Notes under the pieces: generated by a model | What the model saw: only the letters and a program-made list of their open reading frames with translations | What the model was told of the DNA's origin: nothing | The model's database searches: none | DNA from: Mycolicibacterium holsaticum DSM 44478 = JCM 12374 | GTDB taxonomy: Bacteria; Actinomycetota; Actinomycetes; Mycobacteriales; Mycobacteriaceae | DNA: 64,000 bases | NCBI RefSeq assembly: GCF_019645835.1 | Contig: NZ_CP080998.1 | Location: 3,782,001-3,846,000, forward strand | Direction of reading: 5' to 3' | Translations under genes and position numbers: made by a program | Shown here: positions 37,439 through 48,503 of the stretch, piece after piece | Layout: each line of letters begins with the position of its first letter | Position numbering within the stretch: the stretch's first letter is position 1

Positions 37439-38679
37439 TCCATCCGGATCCGACACTGTTCGGACACGACCCGTGGTGGCTGATCCTCGCCAAGGCGGTC
37501 GGGATCTTCGCGTTCCTGATGTTGACCGTCCTCGCGGCGATCCTCATCGAACGTAAGCTGTTGGGCCGCATGCAGATGCGGTTCGGCCCGAACCGGGTCG
37601 GGCCGCGCGGGCTGCTGCAGTCGCTGGTCGACGGTGTGAAGCTGGCCCTCAAAGAGGGGCTGATCCCCGCAGGCGCCGACAAGATCATCTACCTGGCGGC
37701 GCCGGTGATCGCCGCCGTCCCGGCGTTCATCGCGTTCGCGGTGATCCCAATGGGCGGCGAGGTGTCGATATTCGGGCACCGCACCGCGCTTCAGCTCACG
37801 GACATGCCCGTCGCGGTGCTCTACATCCTGGCCGCGACCTCGATCGGCGTGTACGGGATCATGCTGGCGGGCTGGGCATCCGGTTCCACCTACCCGCTGC
37901 TGGGTGGGCTGCGCTCCACCGCGCAGGTGATCTCCTATGAGATCGCGATGGGGCTCTCGTTCGTCGCGGTGTTCATCTACGCGGGCACGATGTCGACATC
38001 GGGCATCGTCGCGGCCCAGGACGGAACCTGGTTCATCTTTTTGCTGCTGCCGTCGTTCGTCATCTACGTGACGTCGATGGTCGGCGAAACCAACCGGGCG
38101 CCCTTCGACCTGCCCGAGGCCGAGGGTGAACTGGTCGGCGGGTTCCACACCGAGTACTCGTCGATCAAATTCGCGATGTTCATGCTCGCCGAGTACGTCA
38201 ACATGACGACCGTGTCGGCGCTGGCCACCACGATGTTCCTCGGCGGCTGGCACGCCCCGTGGCCCATCAACATGTGGGACGGCGCCAATACCGGCTGGTG
38301 GCCGCTGCTGTGGTTCACCGCCAAGGTGTGGGGCTTTCTGTTCCTGTACTTCTGGTTGCGCGCCACACTTCCGCGGATGCGCTACGACCAGTTCATGGCG
38401 ATGGGCTGGAAGGTGCTGATCCCCATCTCGTTGGCGTGGATCATGATCGTCGCGACCGCCCGCAGCCTGCGCAACCACGGCTACGACGAGATGGTGACCG
38501 TGTTGTTCTCCGCAGGCGCGATCATCGCCTTGCTGATCGGCATCGCACTGTGGCGCTCCGTGCGCGGCAAGAACAGTCGCAAACCTCCCACGCAGACGCT
38601 GGATCCGGATGTCTTCCCGATACCACCGCTGCCGGGTTCCGAGCAGCCGACTGCGACCAAGGAGCGAGCCGATGCGTAA
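37435..38679 (+). CDS. nuoH: NADH-quinone oxidoreductase subunit H
   Basis: NuoH is the membrane subunit that forms the quinone entry channel. The 414-residue protein has about eight membrane helices and the conserved [19 protein letters not shown] loop, [19 protein letters not shown] and [12 protein letters not shown] segments. A cytoplasmic tail of about 40 residues follows the last helix. ATG 37435 overlaps the nuoG stop, and nuoI starts eight bases before its end. Confidence 0.96.
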   Translation: MIHPDPTLFGHDPWWLILAKAVGIFAFLMLTVLAAILIERKLLGRMQMRFGPNRVGPRGLLQSLVDGVKLALKEGLIPAGADKIIYLAAPVIAAVPAFIAFAVIPMGGEVSIFGHRTALQLTDMPVAVLYILAATSIGVYGIMLAGWASGSTYPLLGGLRSTAQVISYEIAMGLSFVAVFIYAGTMSTSGIVAAQDGTWFIFLLLPSFVIYVTSMVGETNRAPFDLPEAEGELVGGFHTEYSSIKFAMFMLAEYVNMTTVSALATTMFLGGWHAPWPINMWDGANTGWWPLLWFTAKVWGFLFLYFWLRATLPRMRYDQFMAMGWKVLIPISLAWIMIVATARSLRNHGYDEMVTVLFSAGAIIALLIGIALWRSVRGKNSRKPPTQTLDPDVFPIPPLPGSEQPTATKERADA

Positions 38680-39196
38680 GTTTTTCGAGGCGATAGCGGG
38701 TTTCGGGACCACGTTCGGGACCATGTTCAAAAAGCCCATCACCGAGGAATATCCGGAGAAACCGGGCCCGGTCGCGCCCCGCTATCACGGCAGGCATCAA
38801 CTCAACCGGTATCCCGACGGGCTGGAGAAGTGCATCGGCTGCGAGCTGTGCGCCTGGGCCTGCCCGGCCGACGCCATCTACGTCGAGGGTGACGACAACA
38901 CCGAGGACGAAAGGTACTCCCCCGGTGAACGTTACGGCCGCGTCTACCAGATCAACTACCTGCGGTGCATCGGTTGCGGCTACTGCGTCGAAGCCTGCCC
39001 CACCCGCGCGCTGACGATGACCAACGACTACGAAATGGCCGACGACAACCGCGCCGACCTGATCCTGGGCAAGGACAAGCTGCTGGCACCGCTCGAGCCG
39101 GGGATGCTGCCGCCACCGCACCCGATGGCCGAGGGCAGCACCGACGAGGACTACTACCTCGGAAACATCAAACCCGTGACCGAGGACATCCGATGA
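38672..39196 (+). CDS. nuoI: NADH-quinone oxidoreductase subunit I
   Basis: NuoI holds clusters N6a and N6b. The 174-residue protein has two ferredoxin motifs, C54/C57/C60/C64 ([12 protein letters not shown]) and C99/C102/C105/C109 ([12 protein letters not shown]), between which electrons pass to N2. It overlaps nuoH and nuoJ at its ends. Confidence 0.97.
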   Translation: MRKFFEAIAGFGTTFGTMFKKPITEEYPEKPGPVAPRYHGRHQLNRYPDGLEKCIGCELCAWACPADAIYVEGDDNTEDERYSPGERYGRVYQINYLRCIGCGYCVEACPTRALTMTNDYEMADDNRADLILGKDKLLAPLEPGMLPPPHPMAEGSTDEDYYLGNIKPVTEDIR

Positions 39197-39963
39197 CGCT
39201 CGAGTGGGTAGCGGCGATGACCGCCGACACCGCAGCCCACACGACGACCACCGAGGCGGTGCTGTTCTGGGTGCTCGGCGCGGTGGCGTTGCTCGGCGCA
39301 TTCGGTGTGGTGATCGCGCCGAAGGCCGTGTACTCCGCGATGTTTCTGGCCACCACCATGATCGTGCTGGCGGTGTTCTACATCGCGCAGGGGGCGCTGT
39401 TCCTCGGCGTCGTGCAGGTGGTGGTCTACACCGGCGCGGTGATGATGTTGTTCTTGTTCGTGATGATGCTCATCGGCGTCGACTCGTCGGAATCTCTGGT
39501 GGAAACCATTCGCGGACAACGCGTTGCCGCGATCGTGTTCGGGTTGGGCTTCGGAATCCTGATGATCGCCGGGATCGGAAACGTCTCCGCGGGCGGGTTC
39601 GTCGGGCTGGGGCAGGCCAACGCCGGCGGAAACGTCGAGGGGTTGGCGGCGCTGATCTTCATCCGCTACCTGTGGGCGTTCGAGTTGACCAGCGCGCTGC
39701 TGATCACCGCGGCCCTCGGCGCGATGGTGCTGGCGCACCGGGAACGTTTCGCACGTCGCAAGACCCAGCGCGAACTCGCCGAAGAGCGGTTCAAGCCGGG
39801 CGGATATCCGACGACGTTGCCCAATCCCGGTGTCTACGCCCGCTACAACGCCGTCAACGCCGCGGCACGCCTGCCCGACGGATCGGATTCCGAGTTGTCA
39901 GTCAGCCCCATTTTGGAGAAGCGGTCCGTCAGCTCGGTCAACGGCGGAGGCGGTGACACGTGA
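39193..39963 (+). CDS. nuoJ: NADH-quinone oxidoreductase subunit J
   Basis: NuoJ is a membrane subunit with five helices linking the quinone module and the pump. The 256-residue protein has the [21 protein letters not shown] helix typical of the family and a hydrophilic C-terminal tail of about 80 residues. ATG 39193 overlaps the nuoI stop, and the stop overlaps the nuoK GTG. Confidence 0.95.
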   Translation: MTLEWVAAMTADTAAHTTTTEAVLFWVLGAVALLGAFGVVIAPKAVYSAMFLATTMIVLAVFYIAQGALFLGVVQVVVYTGAVMMLFLFVMMLIGVDSSESLVETIRGQRVAAIVFGLGFGILMIAGIGNVSAGGFVGLGQANAGGNVEGLAALIFIRYLWAFELTSALLITAALGAMVLAHRERFARRKTQRELAEERFKPGGYPTTLPNPGVYARYNAVNAAARLPDGSDSELSVSPILEKRSVSSVNGGGGDT

Positions 39964-40259
39964 ACCCAGACAACTACCTGTACCTGTCTGCGCTGCTGTT
40001 CACCATCGGTGCCAGCGGAGTACTGCTGCGCCGCAACGCCATCGTCATGTTCATGTGCGTCGAGTTGATGCTCAACGCCGCCAACCTGGCACTGGTCACG
40101 TTCTCCCGTATGCACGGCCAACTGGACGGCCAGGTGGTCGCGTTCTTCACCATGGTGGTCGCCGCCTGCGAGGTGGTGGTTGGCCTGGCGATCATCATGA
40201 CCATCTTCCGCACGCGACGCTCGGCCTCCGTCGACGACGCCAATCTGCTGAAACACTAA
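39960..40259 (+). CDS. nuoK: NADH-quinone oxidoreductase subunit K
   Basis: NuoK is a three-helix membrane subunit with proton-channel Glu residues. In this 99-residue protein they lie in [13 protein letters not shown] and [11 protein letters not shown]. It begins with GTG over the nuoJ stop and is followed by nuoL after seven bases. Confidence 0.96.
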   Translation: MNPDNYLYLSALLFTIGASGVLLRRNAIVMFMCVELMLNAANLALVTFSRMHGQLDGQVVAFFTMVVAACEVVVGLAIIMTIFRTRRSASVDDANLLKH

Positions 40260-40266
40260 GGGCACG

Positions 40267-42147
40267 ATGACAACTCCGGTGTGGCTTACGATCGCCCTTC
40301 CGTTGGTGGGTGCCGCGATCCTGCTGGTGGGCGGCCGACGCACCAACAGCTGGGGGCATCTGTTGGGATGTGCGGCGTCGCTCGCGTCGTTCGCGGTAGG
40401 CGCGGCACTGTTCGTCGACATGCTCGGCCGCGACGCCGAACACCGCACGATCCACGAGAACCTGTTCACCTGGGTCCCGGTGGCGAGCCTGCACGTCGAC
40501 TTCGGTCTGCAACTCGACCAGCTGTCGATGTGCTTTGTCCTGCTCATCACCGGCGTCGGCTCGCTGATCCACATCTACTCCATCGGCTACATGGCCGAGG
40601 ACCCCGGCCGGCGACGGTTTTTCGCCTACCTGAACCTTTTCCTCGCCGCGATGCTGCTGCTGGTGCTCGCCGACAACTATCTGGGTCTCTACGTCGGATG
40701 GGAAGGTGTCGGCCTGGCGTCGTACCTGCTGATCGGCTTCTGGGCGCACAAACCGTCGGCGGCCACCGCGGCAAAGAAAGCGTTCGTCGTCAACCGTGTG
40801 GGCGACATGGGTCTGGCCATCGCCATCTTCGCGATGTTCGCCCACATCGGGTCCATCTCCTATGAAGGCGTTTTCGCCGCAGCACCCCAGGTGAGCGAGG
40901 GTGTGCTGACGGTGATCGGCCTGCTGCTCCTGTTGGGCGCGTGCGCGAAGTCCGCGCAGGTGCCGCTGCAGTCCTGGCTCGGGGACGCGATGGAAGGCCC
41001 GACCCCGGTGTCGGCGCTCATCCACGCCGCCACCATGGTGACCGCGGGCGTCTACCTCATCGTGCGTTCCGGGCCGGTGTTCGACCTGGCACCGACCGCG
41101 CAATTGGCCGTCGTCATCGTCGGTGCGGTCACCCTGCTGTTCGGCGCGATCATCGGTTGCGCAAAGGACGACATCAAAAAAGCGCTTGCGGCGTCGACGA
41201 TGTCGCAGATCGGCTACATGGTGCTGGCCGCCGGCCTCGGCCCGGTCGGCTACGCGTTCGCGATCATGCACCTGCTGACCCACGGCTTCTTCAAGGCCGG
41301 GTTGTTCCTCGGCGCCGGTTCGGTGATGCACGCGATGGACGACGAGGTCGACATGCGCCGCTACGGCGGCCTGCGCAAGGCGCTGCCGATCACCTTCGCC
41401 ACGTTCGGGCTCGGTTACCTCGCGATCATCGGCGTGCCACCGCTGGCCGGCTTCTTCTCCAAGGACGGCATCATCGAAGCGGCGTTGGGCGCCGGCGGCG
41501 TCAAGGGTCTGATCCTGGGCGGTACCGCGATCCTCGGTGCGGGCATCACCGCCTTCTACATGACCAGGGTGATGCTGATGACGTTCTTCGGCGAGAAGCG
41601 TTGGGCGCCCAATGCGCATCCGCACGAGTCGCCGAAGGTGATGACCTGGCCGATGATCCTGCTGGCCGTCGGCTCGGTCGGCTCCGGTGCGGCGTTCGCG
41701 ATCGGCGGGAGCCTCGAACATTGGCTGGAACCCGTTGTCGGAGCACACGAGGTGCACCACATCGCGCCGGTGTGGGTGATCACCACCATCATCCTCGCCG
41801 TGGTGGCGGTCGGCATCCTGATCGCCTACCGGATGTACGCCGTGCGACCGGTGCCCGAAGAGGTGCCCGTCGGTTCGGCGCTGACCGTGGCCGCCCGTCG
41901 CGACCTGTACGGCGACGCATTCAACGAAGAGGTCTTCATGCGGCCCGGACAGGCGCTCACCAAGGTGCTGGTCGAAATCGATGACGAAGCCGTCGACGGT
42001 GTGGGAACCGGACTGGCCTCCGTGGTGTCCCACACCTCAAGGGCCCTGCGGCGGCTGCAGACCGGGTTCGCCCGCTCCTATGCGTTGACAATGCTGGCCG
42101 GCGCGATGCTGCTGGCCGGCGCGATCCTGGCGGTGCAGCTATGGTGA
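40267..42147 (+). CDS. nuoL: NADH-quinone oxidoreductase subunit L
   Basis: NuoL is the distal antiporter-like proton pump with the long lateral helix. The 626-residue protein has about sixteen membrane helices, the [19 protein letters not shown] segment with the channel Glu, and Lys-bearing [21 protein letters not shown]. The C-terminal lateral helix and anchor are present. It ends within nuoM by seven bases. Confidence 0.96.
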   Translation: MTTPVWLTIALPLVGAAILLVGGRRTNSWGHLLGCAASLASFAVGAALFVDMLGRDAEHRTIHENLFTWVPVASLHVDFGLQLDQLSMCFVLLITGVGSLIHIYSIGYMAEDPGRRRFFAYLNLFLAAMLLLVLADNYLGLYVGWEGVGLASYLLIGFWAHKPSAATAAKKAFVVNRVGDMGLAIAIFAMFAHIGSISYEGVFAAAPQVSEGVLTVIGLLLLLGACAKSAQVPLQSWLGDAMEGPTPVSALIHAATMVTAGVYLIVRSGPVFDLAPTAQLAVVIVGAVTLLFGAIIGCAKDDIKKALAASTMSQIGYMVLAAGLGPVGYAFAIMHLLTHGFFKAGLFLGAGSVMHAMDDEVDMRRYGGLRKALPITFATFGLGYLAIIGVPPLAGFFSKDGIIEAALGAGGVKGLILGGTAILGAGITAFYMTRVMLMTFFGEKRWAPNAHPHESPKVMTWPMILLAVGSVGSGAAFAIGGSLEHWLEPVVGAHEVHHIAPVWVITTIILAVVAVGILIAYRMYAVRPVPEEVPVGSALTVAARRDLYGDAFNEEVFMRPGQALTKVLVEIDDEAVDGVGTGLASVVSHTSRALRRLQTGFARSYALTMLAGAMLLAGAILAVQLW

Positions 42148-43724
42148 CCTCCTTTCCCTGGTTGACGGTGCTGTGGGCGGTGCCGATGGTGGGCGCCGCC
42201 GTGGTGATCCTGCTGCCCGCCGCGCAGCGCGCGTTGGCCAAATGGCTGGCGCTTGGGGTCTCGGTCGTGGTGCTGGTCATCACGGCGTTCCTCGCGGTGC
42301 GCTTCGAGCCCGGCGGCGAGCAGTACCAGTTCGTCGAATCCCACCGCTGGATACCGTCGTTCGGCACCGGCTACATCCTGGGCCTGGACGGCATCGCGCT
42401 GGCGATCGTCGGTCTGGCCGCGGTGTTGGTGCCGCTGCTGATCATCGCCGGCTGGAACGACGTCAGCGACCACGCTGCATGGGGCGGGCGCTCCACGCAT
42501 GCCTACTTCGCGCTGACGCTGGCTGTCGAGGGCATGGTCATCATGTCGCTCGTCTCGCTGGACGTGCTGCTGTTCTACGTGTTCTTCGAAGCGATGCTGA
42601 TCCCGATGTACTTCCTCATCGGCGGCTTCGGCGGCGGCGAGGGACGTTCCAAGGCGGCGGTGAAGTTCCTGCTGTACAACCTGTTCGGTGGCCTGATCAT
42701 GCTCGCCGCGGTGATCGGACTGTACGTGGTCACCGCGCAGAGCGATGCGTTCGCCGGCGGCACGTTCGACTTCCGCGAGATCGTGGCCGCGGTGTCCAGC
42801 GGCGAGTTCGTCGTCAACCCCGCGGTGATGAACCTGCTGTTCCTCGGTTTCATGTTCGCGTTCGCGGTCAAGGCGCCGCTGTGGCCGTTCCACCGCTGGC
42901 TGCCCGACGCCGCCGTCGAGGCCACGCCGGCCAGCGCGGTGCTGATGATGGCGGTGATGGACAAGGTCGGCACGTTCGGCATGCTGCGGTACTGCCTGCA
43001 GTTGTTCCCGGACGCCTCAACGGTTTTCCGGCCGCTGATCATCACGCTCGCCGCGATCGGCATCGTGTACGGCGCGGTCGTGGCGATCGGCCAGACCGAC
43101 GTGATGCGGTTGATCGCTTACACGTCGATATCGCACTTCGGGTTCATCATTCTCGGTATCTTCGTGATGACCAGCCAGGGGCAGTCTGGTTCGACGCTGT
43201 ACATGGTCAACCATGGCCTTTCCACGGCCGCACTGTTCCTGATCGCCGGGTTCCTGGTGTCGCAGCGGGGCACTCGCTTGATCAACGCGTACGGCGGCGT
43301 GCAGAAGGTGGCGCCGATCCTGGCGGGCACCTTCCTGGTCGCCGGGCTGGCGACCTTGTCGCTACCCGGATTGGCTCCCTTCATCAGCGAGTTCCTGGTT
43401 CTCATCGGCACATTCACCCGGTACCCGCTGCTGGCGGTGTTCGCGTCCTCGGCGCTGGTCCTGTCCTCCATCTACATCCTGTGGACCTATCAGCGGATGA
43501 TGGGCGGCCCGGTGCCCGACGAACTCGCCACCGGCAAAGACAAGGTCCGCGACCTCGTGCCGCGCGAAATCCTCGTCGTCACACCGCTCATCGCGTTGCT
43601 ACTGGTATTGGGGGTATATCCCAAACCTGTACTGGACGTGATCAACCCCGCGGTCACCCACACCCTGACCACCATCGACCAGCCTGATCCGGTACCCCAG
43701 ATCGCGGAAGGGCCGACGCCATGA
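42141..43724 (+). CDS. nuoM: NADH-quinone oxidoreductase subunit M
   Basis: NuoM is an antiporter-like proton-pumping subunit. The 527-residue protein has about fourteen membrane helices, the [16 protein letters not shown] helix with the key Glu, [20 protein letters not shown] and [10 protein letters not shown]. It overlaps nuoL by seven bases and nuoN by four. Confidence 0.96.
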   Translation: MVTSFPWLTVLWAVPMVGAAVVILLPAAQRALAKWLALGVSVVVLVITAFLAVRFEPGGEQYQFVESHRWIPSFGTGYILGLDGIALAIVGLAAVLVPLLIIAGWNDVSDHAAWGGRSTHAYFALTLAVEGMVIMSLVSLDVLLFYVFFEAMLIPMYFLIGGFGGGEGRSKAAVKFLLYNLFGGLIMLAAVIGLYVVTAQSDAFAGGTFDFREIVAAVSSGEFVVNPAVMNLLFLGFMFAFAVKAPLWPFHRWLPDAAVEATPASAVLMMAVMDKVGTFGMLRYCLQLFPDASTVFRPLIITLAAIGIVYGAVVAIGQTDVMRLIAYTSISHFGFIILGIFVMTSQGQSGSTLYMVNHGLSTAALFLIAGFLVSQRGTRLINAYGGVQKVAPILAGTFLVAGLATLSLPGLAPFISEFLVLIGTFTRYPLLAVFASSALVLSSIYILWTYQRMMGGPVPDELATGKDKVRDLVPREILVVTPLIALLLVLGVYPKPVLDVINPAVTHTLTTIDQPDPVPQIAEGPTP

Positions 43725-45298
43725 CCCTCTCCCCGCCGGTCGTCGAATACGACCTGGTCTCCCCGATGCTCATCGTCTTCGGGGTGGCCGTCGCCGGTGT
43801 CCTCATCGAAGCGTTGCTGCCTCGGCATCGCCGCTACGCCATCCAACTCACGCTCAGCCTCGGCGGGCTGGCCGCCGCGCTGGTGGCGGTGGTGCTGTTG
43901 GCGCGCGACATGGGTGGCACCGTCGGACGCTCGGCGGTGATGGGCGCCGTCGTCATCGATGCGCCCGCGCTGTTCTTACAGGGCACCATTCTGCTCGTCG
44001 GTGTGCTGGGCATCCTGCTGATCGCCGAGCGACGCGTCCCCGCGCTGGCCGACGCCGAGGGCGGGCACCGCGGTCTAGACGGCTTCACACCGCAGGCCTC
44101 CGCGGTGCCGGGCGACGTCGCCGAGCGGTTGGCCACCAAGGCGGGCGTCATCCAGACCGAGGTGTTCCCGCTGACCATGTTCGCCATCGGCGGCATGCTG
44201 CTGTTCCCGGCGTCCGACGATCTGCTGAGCCTGTTCGTCGCGCTCGAAGTGCTGTCGCTGCCGCTGTACCTGTTGTGCGGGCTGGCCCGACGGCGTCGCC
44301 TGATGTCGCAGGAAGCGGCGCTGAAATATTTTCTGCTGGGTGCGTTTTCGTCGGCGTTCTTCATCTACGGCGTGGCGATGCTCTACGGCTACGCCGGGAC
44401 GCTGGACCTGCGCGGTATCGCCTCGGTGATCGAGGCCGGGTCGGGCAAGACCTCGTTGGCGCTGATCGGCATCGCGCTGCTGCTGGTCGGCGTGCTGTTC
44501 AAAATCGGTGCGGTGCCGTTCCACTCGTGGGTTCCCGACGTCTATCAAGGGGCGCCCACCGCGATCACCGCGTTCATGGCCGCGGCCACCAAGATCGCCG
44601 CGTTCGGCGTGATGTTGCGGATCTTCTACGTCGCATTCCCCGCACTGCACGATTACTGGCGGCCTGCGCTGTGGGCGGTGGCGATCCTCACCATGGTGAT
44701 CGCGACCGTGGCCGCGATAACCCAGGCCGACGTCAAACGCATGTTGGCGTATTCGGCGGTGTCCCATACCGGTTTCATCCTCACCGGGGTGATCGCCGGT
44801 AACCAGGCCGGAGTGTCATCGACGTTGTTCTACCTGGTGGCATACGGTTTCAACACCGTCGGCGCGTTCGCGGTGGTGGGCTTGGTGCGCAACTCCGCGG
44901 ACGAGGAGGACACCGCGATGGCCCGGTGGGCGGGTCTGGGTCGGCGGCATCCGGTGGTGGCAGTCGTCTTCTCACTGTTTCTGCTTGCGTTCGCCGGTAT
45001 TCCACTGACCAGCGGCTTCGTCAGCAAGTTCGCGGTGTTCAAGGCCGCAGCCGAAGGCGGTGCGATGCCGCTGGTCATCGTCGGCGTCATCGCCAGCGCC
45101 GTGGCAGCGTACTTCTATGTGCGGGTGATCGTGTTGATGTTCTTCACCGAACCGCCCGAGGATCCGCCGACGGTGGTGGTTCCCAGCATGCTGAGCACCG
45201 CTGTCGTCACAGTGACGGCGGCAGTCACCTTCGCGCTCGGCGCGCTGCCGCAACCGCTGCTGGATCTGGCGAACAACGCCGATCAGTTCTTGAGCTGA
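43721..45298 (+). CDS. nuoN: NADH-quinone oxidoreductase subunit N
   Basis: NuoN is the third antiporter-like pump and ends the operon. The 525-residue protein has about fourteen membrane helices, FVALEVLSLPLYLLCGLARR, KIGAVPFHSWVPDVYQGAPT and YSAVSHTGFILTG. All fourteen nuo subunits are intact, so a functional type I NADH dehydrogenase is predicted. A long hairpin follows, before a convergent TetR gene. Confidence 0.96.
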   Translation: MTLSPPVVEYDLVSPMLIVFGVAVAGVLIEALLPRHRRYAIQLTLSLGGLAAALVAVVLLARDMGGTVGRSAVMGAVVIDAPALFLQGTILLVGVLGILLIAERRVPALADAEGGHRGLDGFTPQASAVPGDVAERLATKAGVIQTEVFPLTMFAIGGMLLFPASDDLLSLFVALEVLSLPLYLLCGLARRRRLMSQEAALKYFLLGAFSSAFFIYGVAMLYGYAGTLDLRGIASVIEAGSGKTSLALIGIALLLVGVLFKIGAVPFHSWVPDVYQGAPTAITAFMAAATKIAAFGVMLRIFYVAFPALHDYWRPALWAVAILTMVIATVAAITQADVKRMLAYSAVSHTGFILTGVIAGNQAGVSSTLFYLVAYGFNTVGAFAVVGLVRNSADEEDTAMARWAGLGRRHPVVAVVFSLFLLAFAGIPLTSGFVSKFAVFKAAAEGGAMPLVIVGVIASAVAAYFYVRVIVLMFFTEPPEDPPTVVVPSMLSTAVVTVTAAVTFALGALPQPLLDLANNADQFLS

Positions 45299-45327
45299 GC
45301 ACCGTTCCGGGCGCAGCGGATGCTCAC

Positions 45328-45376
45328 TGTGCGGTTTGATCCGCAGTTCACGGCGAGTCGCGGATAAAACCGCACA
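45328..45376. repeat. Palindromic repeat, copy A, between nuoN and the TetR gene
   Basis: Arms TGTGCGGTTTGATCCGC (45328-45344) and GCGGATAAAACCGCACA (45360-45376) pair at 16 of 17 positions around a 15-base loop. The same element recurs at 47623-47671 with about 80% identity. Located between convergent genes, it may act as a two-way terminator for nuoN and the TetR gene. Confidence 0.7.
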
Positions 45377-45405
45377 CTGGCGGGGCCAGCGGTGTAATCG
45401 GCGAG

Positions 45406-46008
45406 TCAGGGCAGCAACCCGACCTGTCGGTACACGGCGGTGAGGTAGCGCTTCATCTGCCGGAAGTTGGGTGGATCGGGTTGCAGCACCCGGTATGTCA
45501 CCGCGCCCGCGAGCATGTCGACGATGACGTCCAGATCGGCGTCGGGCGCCACGGCGCCGTCGGCCTGCGCACGTGCCAGCACGGCCATCGTCAAACTGCG
45601 ACGGGGCATGATGTAGTGCGTCCAGTAGGTCTGCATCAACGCGGGATGGGTCACGGCCGAGCCGTAGATCTGGGCGACCAGCGCGCGGAAGGCCGGGTCG
45701 GCAGCGGTGCGGGCCGCGGCGTCGATATTGCGTCTCACCAGTTGCTGCGGCGGCGTCGCGGCGATCTCGTCGATGTCCGGCCAGCTGATGTCCGCGTCGA
45801 CCAACGCCTCGATCGCGTCGGCGACCAACCGCTCCTTGGCCGACCATCGCCGGTAGATGGTCGGTTTGCCGACACCGGCGCGTTTAGCGACCTGCTCGAT
45901 GCTCATCACCGAAATACCGTGGGCCATGAACAGTTCCAGCGCGGCGGCCAGGATCGCGGTGTCCAGTGTCGGGTCACGCGGACGACCCCGGGCCGACATC
46001 GCCGTCAC
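45406..46008 (-). CDS. TetR-family transcriptional regulator
   Basis: The 200-residue protein has a TetR DNA-binding domain (LELFMAHGISVMSIEQVAKR, then AGVGKPTIYRRWSAK, about residues 25-60) of the subgroup with a TetR_C_16-like C-terminal domain. GTG at 46008 overlaps the monooxygenase stop by four bases, so it is translated with it on the minus strand and probably regulates that gene. Confidence 0.88.
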   Translation of the reverse strand: MTAMSARGRPRDPTLDTAILAAALELFMAHGISVMSIEQVAKRAGVGKPTIYRRWSAKERLVADAIEALVDADISWPDIDEIAATPPQQLVRRNIDAAARTAADPAFRALVAQIYGSAVTHPALMQTYWTHYIMPRRSLTMAVLARAQADGAVAPDADLDVIVDMLAGAVTYRVLQPDPPNFRQMKRYLTAVYRQVGLLP

Positions 46009-47504
46009 CGCAGGTGCCCCCTACCCAACGCCCGGTGCAGCCATCCGGCCAACTTCGGCTCGGCCCGGCCGCGCCAGGCCAGGTGCCCGTCGGGCCGAAT
46101 CAACATGGTTTCGGTGCGATCCGGCTCGGCGCGGCGCAGCGCGACGACGTGCTCGCCGAGGTGACGTTGCGCCGTCGCGATCAGCGCCTCGCCGCCACCA
46201 CCTGCCAGCAGCGCCCATCGTCGGCCGAGTTCGGCGTACAACCGGGTCGGTTCCCCGTCGGCGCGTCGGCAGTCGACGTCGGCGATCCGGTCGCCCGGCC
46301 GCGGATTCTGTGTCCACCAACTCTTTTCGGCCAGCGGCCCGCGCCGGTAACTCACCCACAGCTGCGAGGTTCGGTACGTCACCGAGCGCTGCACCCGCGG
46401 CAGGTTGACCAATGGCACCATCACCCGGTCGCGCAGAAACCTACCGACGGGGCCCTGCGCGATGTTGACCTTGGTGATGGCGCTGGTATCGCGCAGGACC
46501 TCGGTGGCCAACGGGCGTCGCTCCGCCTCGTACGTGTCCAAGAGCGCGGCGTCGGCGCGCCGGCCGACCACAAGAGCCAACTTCCATGCGAGGTTTTCGA
46601 CGTCGCCGAACCCGGTCAGCATGCCCTGCCCGCCGAACGGCGCGTGGGTGTGCGCGGCGTCGCCGGCGATCAGCACGCGGCCCCGGCGATAGGTGTCGGC
46701 GAGTCGGCGGTGCACCTGGAACATCGACAACCACTCGGTGGCGGTGACCCGCACTTCGTGGCCGGTGCGTTCGGGCAGGATGCGTTGCAGCCGGGCGAGA
46801 ATTTCGGCGTCCGTGGGCTTTTCGGTAGGTTGGCCGGGATCGTAGGCGATGACGCGCCACAGGTCGTCGGGCATCGGCATCGCGCCGATCATCCCGTCCG
46901 GATGGATCCAGCCGGTGGTGCCTGACCGGTCGAGGTTCCAGTCCAATCCCACGTCGGCGAGCAGAAACCGTTCGGAGAGCTTCACGCCGGGAAACCCGAT
47001 GTCGGCAAGTCGGCGCGTGGTGCTGCCCGCACCGTCGCAGCCGACCAACCAGCGTGGGTGCACATCCTCACCGGTACCGAGCGTGGCAACCACTTCCCCG
47101 TCGTGCTGACGCAGGTCCACCAGCGGGGTATGCCATTCGATGGTGCCGCCGAGTTCTGTCAACCGGTCCCTCAGCGCCGCCTCGACGCTGGCCTGAGAGA
47201 TCACCATCGGCGGTGCGGCGGTGTCCATTCCGGGATCGCCGAAGCGCAGGCGCAAGACCGGCTTACCGGCCAGATAGCTGGTGATGCGCATGGCGCGCAC
47301 CGAACGCTGCGGCAGATCACCCAGAGCACCCAGCCGATCGAGGACCTCAGAGCCCCGCGCGTGCAGGAAGTTGGCCCGTGACGTCGTCGCCGGGCCGCTC
47401 GCCTTGTCGACGACGCGCACGTCGACCCCCTGCAGCAGGAGCCCGCACGCCAACGCCAACCCGGCGGGACCCGCGCCGGCCACGAGCACCTCCGGCTGTG
47501 CCAT
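46005..47504 (-). CDS. FAD-dependent aromatic hydroxylase-type monooxygenase
   Basis: The 499-residue protein is a class A flavoprotein monooxygenase of the PheA/TfdB/MhpA type. It has the FAD dinucleotide motif LVAGAGPAGLALACGLLLQG at its N-terminus, the DG motif GCDGAGSTTRRL and GDAAHTHAPFGGQGMLTGFG (third FAD motif). Such enzymes hydroxylate phenolic rings using NAD(P)H. I use ATG 47504, preceded by GGAG, since the upstream ATG at 47519 gives an extra MEDVE. It heads a two-gene unit with the TetR gene. Substrate unknown. Confidence 0.85.
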   Translation of the reverse strand: MAQPEVLVAGAGPAGLALACGLLLQGVDVRVVDKASGPATTSRANFLHARGSEVLDRLGALGDLPQRSVRAMRITSYLAGKPVLRLRFGDPGMDTAAPPMVISQASVEAALRDRLTELGGTIEWHTPLVDLRQHDGEVVATLGTGEDVHPRWLVGCDGAGSTTRRLADIGFPGVKLSERFLLADVGLDWNLDRSGTTGWIHPDGMIGAMPMPDDLWRVIAYDPGQPTEKPTDAEILARLQRILPERTGHEVRVTATEWLSMFQVHRRLADTYRRGRVLIAGDAAHTHAPFGGQGMLTGFGDVENLAWKLALVVGRRADAALLDTYEAERRPLATEVLRDTSAITKVNIAQGPVGRFLRDRVMVPLVNLPRVQRSVTYRTSQLWVSYRRGPLAEKSWWTQNPRPGDRIADVDCRRADGEPTRLYAELGRRWALLAGGGGEALIATAQRHLGEHVVALRRAEPDRTETMLIRPDGHLAWRGRAEPKLAGWLHRALGRGHLR

Positions 47505-47622
47505 CTCCACATCCTCCATATACGAAACGGTGTTGTAACGAAATGCTAGGCGCTGTGAAAGTTGACGTCCAGTGCCGAATACGCCCCGGCATACCTAGTT
47601 CATGCGCGCGTCGGGTGCCCAC

Positions 47623-47671
47623 TGTGCGGTTTGAAACGCAGTCCGCGGCGTGTCGCGGATGAAACCGCACA
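47623..47671. repeat. Palindromic repeat, copy B, upstream of the enoyl-CoA hydratase gene
   Basis: Arms TGTGCGGTTT (47623-47632) and AAACCGCACA (47662-47671) match copy A at 45328-45376 in sequence, spacing and orientation, with differences in the inner stem. The two copies flank the TetR-monooxygenase pair. Confidence 0.7.
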
Positions 47672-47713
47672 ACCACGCGTCCGCTGCGTCGCCCGGCCCG
47701 CTACGTTCATGGC

Positions 47714-48490
47714 ATGACCACCGAAGACCTCGTTCTCGTCACCGACCGTGGTCCGGTGCGGGTGCTGACGATGAACCGGCCCGCCGCCCGCAACGCGCTG
47801 AGCCGCGAGTTGATCCGCACCCTGTACGCGGCGTTGACACAGGCCGATGCCGACGACGACGTCCGCGCCGTGGTGCTGACCGGTGCCGACCCGGCGTTTT
47901 GCGCGGGCGTGGACCTCAAGGAGGCCCAGCGTGACGGGCTGGCCTACTTCGAGGAGTTCCGGTCGCAGAGCTGCATCGCCGCGACCGCCGACATGCGCAC
48001 GCCGATCATCGGTGCGGTCAACGGTGCGACGTTCACCGGCGGCCTCGAGATGGCCCTTGGTTGCGATTTTCTCGTCGCATCGGAGCGGGCGGTGTTCGCC
48101 GACACCCACGCCCGGGTCGGCATCCTGCCCGGCGGCGGCATGACCGCACGGCTGCCCCAGGTGGTCGGCCTGGCGATGGCGCGGCGGCTGTCGATGACCG
48201 GCGAGGTGGTCGATGCGAAACGTGCCGAACGCATCGGGTTGGTGACCGAGGTCGTCACCCACGACCGTCTGCTGGACCGGGCTGTGGAGTTGGCGGCTCA
48301 GATCGCCGAGGTGCCGGGCCCGATCATGCTCGGGCTCAAGGAGATCTACACGACCGGGGCGGCAGCCGTCATCGACCCGGCGCTGGGCGCCGAGGAGAGG
48401 ATCGCCTTTGCCCAGCACCGCGATTACGAGGGGTTGGGCGACCAGTTCCGGGCGGTGAGCGAGCGCAACAAACGGCAGATCGACCGCTGA
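47714..48490 (+). CDS. Enoyl-CoA hydratase/isomerase-family protein
   Basis: The 258-residue protein has the crotonase fold with the oxyanion-hole segments ADPAFCAGVDLKE and NGATFTGGLEMALGCD. The first catalytic Glu is present in GGLEMAL. At the position of the second Glu (PE in classical hydratases) it reads DTHARVGILPG, so this Glu is replaced by His/Ala. Many mycobacterial EchA proteins share this and are probably not simple hydratases. It diverges from the monooxygenase gene and converges with the deacetylase gene. Confidence 0.85.
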   Translation: MTTEDLVLVTDRGPVRVLTMNRPAARNALSRELIRTLYAALTQADADDDVRAVVLTGADPAFCAGVDLKEAQRDGLAYFEEFRSQSCIAATADMRTPIIGAVNGATFTGGLEMALGCDFLVASERAVFADTHARVGILPGGGMTARLPQVVGLAMARRLSMTGEVVDAKRAERIGLVTEVVTHDRLLDRAVELAAQIAEVPGPIMLGLKEIYTTGAAAVIDPALGAEERIAFAQHRDYEGLGDQFRAVSERNKRQIDR

Positions 48491-48503
48491 GTCCGCGCCG
48501 CAG

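Noticed and set aside
35063..37456. A 797-codon open frame antisense to nuoG
   Set aside because: No recognisable motifs. It follows from GC-rich codon use of nuoG and covers the full gene; nuoG has all cluster ligands.
40195..42033. A 612-codon His/Arg/Gly-rich antisense frame over nuoL
   Set aside because: Composition is typical of GC-skew shadows and it overlaps a certain gene.
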